Below, in pieces: positions 57,853-64,000 of a DNA stretch of 64,000 bases. The translations under genes and the position numbers were made by a program. The DNA is from Streptomyces jumonjinensis (GTDB lineage Bacteria; Actinomycetota; Actinomycetes; Streptomycetales; Streptomycetaceae), in assembly GCF_009600885.1 (NCBI RefSeq), contig NZ_VCLA01000009.1:1-64000 (forward strand), given 5' to 3'. How positions within the stretch are numbered: the stretch's first letter is position 1; each line of letters starts with the position of its first letter. The notes beneath the pieces are model-generated. The model was not told the DNA's origin, searched no databases, and was given only the letters and a program-made list of their open reading frames with translations.

Positions 57853-58892
57853 ACACCGCATCGTCCGCCGCGCCCGTCTCCCTCGTCACCGGTGGCGCGG
57901 GGTTCATCGGCTCCCATGTGGCGCGCGAGCTCCTCGCCGCGGGACATCAGGTGATCATCCTCGACGATCTCAGCGGCGGGACCCGCGCCAACATCCCGGC
58001 CGGGGCCGAGTTCCGCCACGGCAGCGTCTGCGACCCGGAGGTGGTCGACGCGGTCTTCGCCGCGCACCGCATCGATTACGTCTTCCACCTCGCCGCGTAC
58101 GCCGCTGAAGGGCTGAGCCACTTCATCAAGCGCTTCAACTACATGAACAACGTGGTCGGCAGCGTCAATCTGATCAACGGCGCGGTCAACGCGGGCACGG
58201 TGAAATGCTTCGTGTTCACCTCGTCCATCGCGGTGTACGGCGCCAACCAGCTGCCGATGAGCGAGGATCTGACGCCCGCGCCGGAGGACCCGTACGGCAT
58301 CGCGAAGTACTCCGTCGAACAGGAGCTCAAGGTCACCGAGGCGATGTTCGGCCTGCCGTACATCGTCTTCCGGCCGCACAACGTCTACGGCGAGTACCAG
58401 AACATCGGCGACCGCTACCGCAACGTCATCGGCATCTTCATGAACCAGGCGCTGCGCGGCGAGGAGTTCACCGTCTTCGGCGACGGCGAGCAGACCCGGG
58501 CGTTCAGCTACATCAAGGACGTGGCCCCCGCCATCGCCCGCTCCGTGGAGATCCCCGCGGCCTACAACGGCGTCTTCAACGTCGGCGGCGACCAGGTCTA
58601 CAGCGTCAACCGCATCGCGGCGGCCGTCTGCGACGCGATGGGCGTCGAGCTGCGGGTGAACCATCTGCCGGAGCGGCACGAGGTGCGCGACGCGTACGCC
58701 AGCCATGAGCGCGCCCACAAGGTGTTCGGCACGCCGGAGCTGCCGGTCTCCCTGGAGGAAGGCATCGGGCGGATGGCTGCCTGGGTGAAGGAGGTCGGTC
58801 CGCAGGAGCCGTCGGTGTTCTCCGGCATCGAGGTGGTCCGCAATCTGCCCCCGTCGTGGCGGACCGCGCTGGAGCAGCGCCGCACGATCTGA
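57849..58892 (+). CDS. NAD-dependent sugar-nucleotide epimerase/dehydratase
   Basis: A 347-residue extended SDR close to UDP-glucose 4-epimerases: GGAGFIGSHVAREL, FHLAAYAAEGLS, FTSSIAVYGANQLP, YGIAKYSVEQEL (YxxxK) and FRPHNVYGEYQN. It would set the sugar donor for the GT2 enzyme. It ends the plus-strand operon; a bidirectional terminator follows 21 bases later. Confidence 0.88.
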   Translation: MNTASSAAPVSLVTGGAGFIGSHVARELLAAGHQVIILDDLSGGTRANIPAGAEFRHGSVCDPEVVDAVFAAHRIDYVFHLAAYAAEGLSHFIKRFNYMNNVVGSVNLINGAVNAGTVKCFVFTSSIAVYGANQLPMSEDLTPAPEDPYGIAKYSVEQELKVTEAMFGLPYIVFRPHNVYGEYQNIGDRYRNVIGIFMNQALRGEEFTVFGDGEQTRAFSYIKDVAPAIARSVEIPAAYNGVFNVGGDQVYSVNRIAAAVCDAMGVELRVNHLPERHEVRDAYASHERAHKVFGTPELPVSLEEGIGRMAAWVKEVGPQEPSVFSGIEVVRNLPPSWRTALEQRRTI

Positions 58893-58913
58893 GCGGCAGC
58901 CCGTACTGACGGT

Positions 58914-58958
58914 GCCGCGGTACGGGCCGGAGGGCTTCCCCCCGGCCCGTACCGCGGC
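58914..58958. terminator. Bidirectional terminator between convergent operons
   Basis: A perfect 17-bp stem (58914-58930 with 58942-58958; GCCGCGGTACGGGCCGG) with an 11-base loop sits between the epimerase stop at 58892 and the end of the second PaaK-like gene at 58966. It should serve both operons. Confidence 0.9.
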
Positions 58959-58965
58959 GTTCTGG

Positions 58966-60294
58966 CTAGGGAGTGTCGGCCGGCTCGGCGGACCGGATCA
59001 CCTTGACCAGCTTGACCTTGCCGTTCCGCTCGGGGGCGATGGCGTCCACGGCCCCCACGGTGACCTCGAAGCCGGGGACGGCCTTCCGGAGCGCGGCCTC
59101 GATCCGCCCGGTCACCGGGGCGTCGGCGCGGTCCGCGAGGACCACCGAGACCGCGAGCCGGCCGGGCTGCTCCTGGATCAGCTGCATCCGGGACACCTCG
59201 CGGAAGTCCTTCACCACACAGGTGAGGAAGTCGGCGTGGAAGTCGCGGCCGTCGAGGCCGCGCAGCCGGTCCTCGCTCCGCCCCTGCACGGCCAGCACGA
59301 TCGGGGTCCGGACCCCGCAGCCGCAGGTGTCGGGCCCCACGGTCACCCGGTCCCCCAGCCGGTAGCGGATCAGCGGCATCGCCTCGCTGCGCAGCCGGGT
59401 GACCAGGATCTCGCCCTCCGCCTCCCGGCTTCCGTCGGCGAGGACCGCGGTGCCGTCCTCCTGTTCGAGTTCGACGACGACGTCCGCCGAGCGCAGATGC
59501 AGCGCCCCGCGCCGGCAGCTCCGGGCGATGGTGAAGACCTCCACGGAGGCGTACACCTCATGGCCCCGGGCCCCCAGATGGCCGAGGACCCGGGCCCGTG
59601 CGGTGGGGGTGAGCCGCTCGCCGCCGAACTGCACGGTGTGCGCGCCCCGGTAGCGGATCCCGCGCCGTTCCAGCTCCTCCACCACCGAGGCGATCACATG
59701 CGGGAAGCCGACCAGGAACGTGGGCCGCGCCGCCAGGAACGCCTCGACCTGTTCGTCGAGGGTGCCGCTGGTGTCGATGTGGAAGGTACGGAGCAGACCG
59801 AAGCGCTCCAGCGGATGCCGGAGGAACGGCTGCACCCGGAAGTACGCCATCCGGTCCCAGGGGCGGAGCCCGGAGGAGAGCATGTCGGAGAGGTAGGAGG
59901 CCCGCAGATAGCCGAGGTCCCGCTCGGAGTTGTGGATGGTGACCGGGACCCCGGTGGAGCCGCTGGTGGTGCCCGCCTTGGTGTTGGCGGTGGTGAAGCC
60001 GGTCGCGAGCAGCTCCTCGGGGGCGCGTGTCTGGAGCTCGATCCGGTCCAGGGTCGGCAGGGCGGGCAGATCCTCGGGGCCCCGGAAGGCGTCGGCCGTC
60101 TCCGCTGTGATCAGCGCCCGGTAGCGCGGCACCTGGGCCCGCGCGTGCCGTAGCAGCCGTACCAGCAGCCGCCGCTGCTCCTCGGCGAGCCGCTCGGGCG
60201 AGGCCCGCTCCAGGCGGCGCGCGCGGGCCAGGCTGTAGAGGACCGGACCGAGCCTGATGACGGGGGCGACCGGACCGCGGCCGGCTGGGGTCAT
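58966..60294 (-). CDS. PaaK-like adenylate-forming ligase (2)
   Basis: A 442-residue paralogue-like relative of the plus-strand ligase, about equally long. Motifs: TTSGSTGVPVTIHNSE, EVYASVEVFTIARSC, LIRYRLGDRVTVG, and TCGCGVRTPIVLAVQGRSED with a Cys knuckle. The C-terminal Lys motif is IAPERNGKVKLVKV. ATG 60294 overlaps the stop of the upstream gene (ATGA). It probably activates a second acid partner. Confidence 0.85.
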   Translation of the reverse strand: MTPAGRGPVAPVIRLGPVLYSLARARRLERASPERLAEEQRRLLVRLLRHARAQVPRYRALITAETADAFRGPEDLPALPTLDRIELQTRAPEELLATGFTTANTKAGTTSGSTGVPVTIHNSERDLGYLRASYLSDMLSSGLRPWDRMAYFRVQPFLRHPLERFGLLRTFHIDTSGTLDEQVEAFLAARPTFLVGFPHVIASVVEELERRGIRYRGAHTVQFGGERLTPTARARVLGHLGARGHEVYASVEVFTIARSCRRGALHLRSADVVVELEQEDGTAVLADGSREAEGEILVTRLRSEAMPLIRYRLGDRVTVGPDTCGCGVRTPIVLAVQGRSEDRLRGLDGRDFHADFLTCVVKDFREVSRMQLIQEQPGRLAVSVVLADRADAPVTGRIEAALRKAVPGFEVTVGAVDAIAPERNGKVKLVKVIRSAEPADTP

Positions 60295-61064
60295 GGTGAG
60301 CTCCGCTCTCTGCGCAGAATGGGACGGCCGTGCCGGGGGCAGCTCTCCGGACGGAAGAGCTCGGCCCCTTCGGGACGGACATGGACGAGCGTGGGGCGCC
60401 GGTGGCGCAGCAGGGTGAGCACAGTGACCCCGTCCAGCAGCCGGGCGTGCACCCGGGCGGGGTTGAGGTGCAGCTCCCCGCAGGACGGCGGCACCGCGCC
60501 GAGATGACCCAGCCAGGGTTCGTGCCAGAGGGCGCCGCGCGGGTGCGCCCCGTCGCTCCCGGCGAGGCTCAGCCGGGGCACGGTGGGGGCGGTCCCGGCG
60601 GGGGGCACCGGTCCGCTGGCATCCACGTCGGCGATCACCAGGGCCGGTCGCCCGGAGGGGACCGCGCGGTCCGGGTGGTGTTCCCGGAGCGGGTCCCGGT
60701 ACGGGTCGGTCTCCGCGGCGGGCGAGAGCACCACCCGCCAGGTGACGCCGTACGCCCGTACCGGATCGCGCAGCGACCGGGCCGTCTCGTACACCTCGGC
60801 GCCCCGGCGCGGACGGCGCCCGGCCAGGCACAGCGCCTCATAGAGCTCGGCGATGTGCTCCCCGGCCGGACGGGGCCCCGGGTCACGGCGCGGCAGCAGG
60901 GCGGCGCCGAGCGGCATCAGCAGATGCCGCCGCGCCTCGGCCTCGTCCCGGGTGAGCGGCGGCAGCGCCCCGTCCGCGCTCTGCCGCTCCCGGTAGTGCG
61001 GAACGGTCCGCAGCGCGCGGCGCACCGTCCGCGCGTACTGCCGCTCATGGTGTGCGGAACTCAT
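60291..61064 (-). CDS. Unknown protein with a PaaK-like N-terminal stretch
   Basis: A 257-residue protein. The start (ERQYARTVRRALRTVPHYRERQ) resembles the N-terminal helix of PaaK-like ligases (HARAQVPRYR), but no adenylation motif follows. The middle reads DPVRAYGVTWRVVLSPAAETDPYRD and the end CPRHGRPILRRERSSP. It overlaps the PaaK-like gene and may form a complex with it. Confidence 0.65.
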   Translation of the reverse strand: MSSAHHERQYARTVRRALRTVPHYRERQSADGALPPLTRDEAEARRHLLMPLGAALLPRRDPGPRPAGEHIAELYEALCLAGRRPRRGAEVYETARSLRDPVRAYGVTWRVVLSPAAETDPYRDPLREHHPDRAVPSGRPALVIADVDASGPVPPAGTAPTVPRLSLAGSDGAHPRGALWHEPWLGHLGAVPPSCGELHLNPARVHARLLDGVTVLTLLRHRRPTLVHVRPEGAELFRPESCPRHGRPILRRERSSP

Positions 61065-61065
61065 C

Positions 61066-61428
61066 TCAGCAGTTGGTGTTCTGGTCGTGGACGAGCAGCC
61101 AGCCGCCGGCGGTGCGGGCGAAGACCAGGCTGAGGAAGTAGCGCAGCCGGTAGGGCTCGCCGTCCCGGTCCAGATCGTCGTAGTCGACGGTGAGCACCGC
61201 GACGGCCGTGTCCGTCTGCACCAGGGTGCGGGTGACGGAGACGGTCATGGTCCAGTCGGGGTCCTCGAACCACCCCTTGTGGAAGGCGCGGATCTCGTCG
61301 GCCCCGGAGAGCACGGTGCCGTTGGGGAGGATGAAGGTCGCCTCGGGGTGCACCGTGGCCATGCAGGCGTCCAGATCGCGGTCGCGGACGGTGGCGAGGT
61401 GGTGGTCGAGCGCGGTGGTGAAGTCCAT
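61066..61428 (-). CDS. SnoaL-like/NTF2-fold protein
   Basis: A 120-residue small alpha/beta cone: TALDHHLATVRDRDLDACMA, VHPEATFILPNGTVLSGADEI, WTMTVSVTRTLVQTDTAVAV and LRYFLSLVFARTAGGWLLVH. This is the SgcJ/EcaC-type family, whose members act as isomerases or cyclases or bind small molecules. One base separates its stop from the next start. Catalytic role unknown. Confidence 0.85.
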   Translation of the reverse strand: MDFTTALDHHLATVRDRDLDACMATVHPEATFILPNGTVLSGADEIRAFHKGWFEDPDWTMTVSVTRTLVQTDTAVAVLTVDYDDLDRDGEPYRLRYFLSLVFARTAGGWLLVHDQNTNC

Positions 61429-61517
61429 GGGGACCAGGGCCTTTCCGGGTCTGTTCCAGAGGAGCTGACTGCTCGGTGGATGCGGTGTGTCGGTGTGTCA
61501 GGAGGGCGCGCGGGCGG

Positions 61518-62522
61518 TCAGCCGGGGGCGAAGGGCGCGATGACCGCGTGGCGCGGCAGGAGTTCGCAGCCGAAGGACTCCTTGAGCTCCCTCATCCCGG
61601 GGCCGAAGTCGACGGCGGGCACCCCGGTGGCGATGAGGTGCTCGATCTCCCGCAGATACAGATCGAAGTAGAGGTCGCGGACCCCTTCGGCGGAGCCGGT
61701 GACCGTGGTGGCCCAGCCGCCCGGTGTGTCCAGGACGAGATCGAAGGAGACGGGCCGCCCCGAGCCCTTGTCCAGATGGGCGAAGTACACCGCTCCGGAG
61801 CGCTCGTTGAGCCTCTCGAAGTACCCGGCCGGCAGCGGTGCGACCCGGCCGGGCCGGCTGCTGTGCTTCATCCGGGTCAGCTGGTCCAGCCTGCTGGCGC
61901 GCACCGGGTCGATCGCGGGGACCGCCGTGGCCACCTCCAGCTCCGGATCGCTCCCGACCCGTTCGTACAGCGCGGTCAGCCGCCGGCGGCGGTTACGGGG
62001 CAGTTCGGCGAAGTACCGGTCCATGGAGTCCCAGCGGGTACGGAGCACATGGCTCGGCGCGACCGGCCGGTGGTGGCGGAAGGGGCCGGTGAGATCGGCG
62101 AGCTCGTGCTCCAGTACATCGAGGTGGAGGACGCCGAGGCAGCGTACGCCCAGTTCGCGGCGGAGTGCGCGCTCGAAGGCGCGTACGGAGGCACGGCGGG
62201 CGGCGGTGGTGAGCGCCTCGGCGTGGAGCCGCCCGCCGCCGAAGCTGTTGGGCAGATGCGTCTGGAACCAGCCGGGCGTCACCGGGCGGCCGGGCGGCCC
62301 GAACCGCTGGGCGAGCGGCCAGACGCCGAGCCGGCCGCAGAAGGCGGCGACCGGTTCGCCCGCGTCCCGCACCAGGGCGGCGTAGAGCGGCCGGGTGCTC
62401 GCCCAGGCGGCGGCCTCCAGCAGGGGCGCTTCCCAGAGCACGGGGGCCCGGCAGGCCCGGACGAAGGGGTCCCAGCCGTCGGGGGCCGCGCCGGCCCCGG
62501 GGACGAAGATCTCAGCGCGCAT
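61518..62522 (-). CDS. GNAT/FemAB-fold acyl or aminoacyl transferase
   Basis: A 334-residue protein of the tandem-GNAT type seen in FemAB/BioF2-like transferases: WYF-type stretches, MDRYFAELPRNRRRRLTALYERV with an Arg-rich loop, DQLTRMKHSSRPGRVAPL, YFERLNERSGAVYFAHLDKG and the C-terminal VDFGPGMRELKESFGCELLP. FemAB relatives move an amino acid from charged tRNA to an amine. The gene overlaps the LysRS-like gene by 11 bases, favouring that chemistry here. A plain N-acyltransferase is the alternative. Confidence 0.75.
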   Translation of the reverse strand: MRAEIFVPGAGAAPDGWDPFVRACRAPVLWEAPLLEAAAWASTRPLYAALVRDAGEPVAAFCGRLGVWPLAQRFGPPGRPVTPGWFQTHLPNSFGGGRLHAEALTTAARRASVRAFERALRRELGVRCLGVLHLDVLEHELADLTGPFRHHRPVAPSHVLRTRWDSMDRYFAELPRNRRRRLTALYERVGSDPELEVATAVPAIDPVRASRLDQLTRMKHSSRPGRVAPLPAGYFERLNERSGAVYFAHLDKGSGRPVSFDLVLDTPGGWATTVTGSAEGVRDLYFDLYLREIEHLIATGVPAVDFGPGMRELKESFGCELLPRHAVIAPFAPG

Positions 62523-64000
62523 GGCGGGACTCCCGGGGGTCGTCGGCGGGGGCGGGCCCGGGTCCCGTACAGGCGGGCCGCGGCGGCGCGGGTTCCGTGC
62601 GGGCGGGCCGCGGCGGCGCGGGATCCGGATCGTCCACCGCCGTCAGCCGCCCGGCCTCGCGGCGGGCGTCGTCGAGTGCGGTCTGCATCCGTTCGCGCAA
62701 CGGCCGTTCGCCCCGGTCGCGGTAGGCGGTGAGCGCGTCGGCCAGCGCCCGGGGGGTGAAGACCTCGGCGAGGGTGTCCAGCCGGGGGCCGTGGTCGGCG
62801 CCGAGCAGGGCCCGGTAGATCTCCCGGCACTCCTCCCGGCTCATCGGCCGGGCGCCCGGCCGGGACCCGGGCCCGGACGGTCCCGCGAGCCGTGCGGCCA
62901 GTTCGCCCACCGCGGCCCCGGCGGGCGCGGCGGGTTCCGGTTCGCCGTACGGCGGGTCCCCGTGCAGCGCGAGCCAGGCCAGCGCGTGTCCCGTACGCGC
63001 CGACAGCAGCTCCCGGTCCGCTTCCGGATGGCGGCGCAGCAGCTCCCGCAGCGCGGCGTCCCGGTCGCAGCCGTGGGCGTACAGCGCGCCGAGCACCGAC
63101 CGCATCCCCGGCAGCGCGGCCCGGTCCGCGTACGGCTCGTCGGTGAGCAGCTCCCACAGGGTGCGGGCCCGGTCGTCCGCGCCGGCCCTCCGCACGAAGC
63201 GGTCGAACTCGTCGTAGGCCCCGAGGAACAACGCCCGGCCGAAGCCGAGCCGCAGATCGGAGAGACAGTTGCGGCGGGCGTACAGCCAGAGCACGAGCGG
63301 CGCGGGGAACACGGCGAGCAGATCGCGCACATACGGTCCCCCGCCCCGCGAACCGGAGATCTTGCCGTCGCCGTGCTCGGTGCGCACCAGGCCGTACGGG
63401 ACGATGACCGGTTGCGGAGTACGGAGATAGTCCTCGTACAGCGGCCGGGTGCGGTCCATGGTGCTGCCGGCGCTGCAATGGTCCTGGCCCGCGGGCTCGC
63501 AGTCGATCCGCTCATGGGCCACGCGGAGGGTCCAGTCCAGGGCCCAGGAGGGTTTGACGTCGCCGGGGAAGCGGGCGGTGAGCGCGGCGCCGCAGGACAG
63601 ACAGCGGTACCGGGCCGCGCGTGCGTCGAGCCGGTGGATCTCGGTGGTGTTGCGACCGCACTGGAGGCAGTAGACCGCGAACAGATCGCGGCCGTCGCCG
63701 TCCGCGCGGCCGAGCAGCCGGGCGAGCCGTCCCGCGTCCCGCTGATAACGGCGCTGGAGGGTCTCGTACTCCCCCGCCAGATACCGGTCGCGCTGGTAGT
63801 GGGTCCGCCAGTGGCTGCCGGGCGGGGTGTGCCCGTCCGCGTCGGCGTCCGGCGGCAGGATGCCGACCGCCCGCAGCTCGGCGACATAGGCGCGGCAGAT
63901 GCGGGCGGCCCGCTCCCGGCGGGCCGCGAGCGGGCGGCCCGCGCAGTCGGCGAGTTCCGGATCGCGGGCCGCCTGGCTCTCGCGCACCGGGTCGTAGTCG
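62512..64000 (-). CDS. Class I lysyl-tRNA synthetase-like protein, N-terminus outside the window
   Basis: The frame is open through the right edge; a GTG at 63987 is internal, not the start. The visible part matches class I (archaeal-type) LysRS: zinc-knuckle residues CLQCG and CLSCG, the WALDWTLRVAHERIDCEPAGQDHCSAGS segment that in LysRS holds the adenylate, and GKISGSRGGG at the KMSKS position. A helical anticodon-binding part follows, and the end is a Pro/Arg/Glu tail. The HIGH motif must lie beyond 64000. It may be a housekeeping-type paralogue, resistance enzyme or biosynthetic charger. Confidence 0.82.
   Translation of the reverse strand, partial: DYDPVRESQAARDPELADCAGRPLAARRERAARICRAYVAELRAVGILPPDADADGHTPPGSHWRTHYQRDRYLAGEYETLQRRYQRDAGRLARLLGRADGDGRDLFAVYCLQCGRNTTEIHRLDARAARYRCLSCGAALTARFPGDVKPSWALDWTLRVAHERIDCEPAGQDHCSAGSTMDRTRPLYEDYLRTPQPVIVPYGLVRTEHGDGKISGSRGGGPYVRDLLAVFPAPLVLWLYARRNCLSDLRLGFGRALFLGAYDEFDRFVRRAGADDRARTLWELLTDEPYADRAALPGMRSVLGALYAHGCDRDAALRELLRRHPEADRELLSARTGHALAWLALHGDPPYGEPEPAAPAGAAVGELAARLAGPSGPGSRPGARPMSREECREIYRALLGADHGPRLDTLAEVFTPRALADALTAYRDRGERPLRERMQTALDDARREAGRLTAVDDPDPAPPRPARTEPAPPRPACTGPGPAPADDPRESRHAR

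Overview
The window is high-GC actinobacterial DNA, almost certainly a Streptomyces chromosome. This rests on the strong G/C third-position bias, AGGAGG-like ribosome sites, GTG and TTG starts, and gene content. From memory, the order from the STAS/3-hydroxyacyl-CoA dehydrogenase genes through chiS-chiR-chiC, the ATP synthase operon, prfA-rpmE, rho, thrB-thrC-hom-lysA and a response regulator to a tRNA-Arg matches the S. coelicolor SCO5387-SCO5351 neighbourhood. No database was consulted.

Positions 1-38133 are conserved core. They hold an ATP-binding protein (cut by the left edge), a STAS protein, a 3-hydroxybutyryl-CoA dehydrogenase, a cobalamin adenosyltransferase, a chitin-sensing two-component system beside its chitinase with a textbook induction promoter, and the complete F1Fo ATP synthase operon (atpI-B-E-F-H-A-G-D-C, minus strand). 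Next come a MraY/WecA-type transferase, an SHMT-family protein, a phosphatase-fold protein, a TsaC-like protein, prmC, prfA, rpmE, an LCP-family protein, a trypsin-like protease with FG-GAP repeats, rho, and the aspartate-family genes thrB, thrC, hom, lysA with nrtL. The hom gene carries an in-frame amber codon inside its C-terminal ACT domain.

Positions 38062-45225 begin at tRNA-Arg(CCG), a likely integration hotspot, and are accessory. They hold remnants, a VapBC-like pair whose PIN frame has lost its stop and stays open into a Tat-exported erythromycin-esterase-family protein, and a reactive-sulfur detoxification locus. That locus has a CstR-type repressor, two near-identical operators, a persulfide dioxygenase-rhodanese fusion, two further rhodaneses and a TauE-type exporter.

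Positions 45265-64000 look like an undescribed biosynthetic gene cluster without PKS or NRPS genes. Regulators come first: a SARP translationally coupled to a tiny exported peptide, and a LuxR-type protein. A divergent promoter region with a perfect palindrome separates a UDP-sugar decarboxylase/epimerase-like gene from an eight-gene plus-strand operon: a BesD-like Fe/2-oxoglutarate enzyme with the HxG halogenase signature, a polyprenyl-phosphate-type glycosyltransferase, an ATP-grasp ligase, a membrane protein, a PaaK-like ligase, a flippase-like protein, a cation/proton antiporter and a sugar epimerase. Converging on it is a minus-strand operon: a class I lysyl-tRNA synthetase-like protein (cut by the right edge), a GNAT/FemAB-fold transferase, a SnoaL-like protein, an unknown protein and a second PaaK-like ligase. 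My working model is a halogenated lysine (or similar amino acid) activated by dedicated ligases and possibly by tRNA charging, joined to a sugar or lipid-linked intermediate, and exported. The model is inference; the enzyme families are read from motifs.
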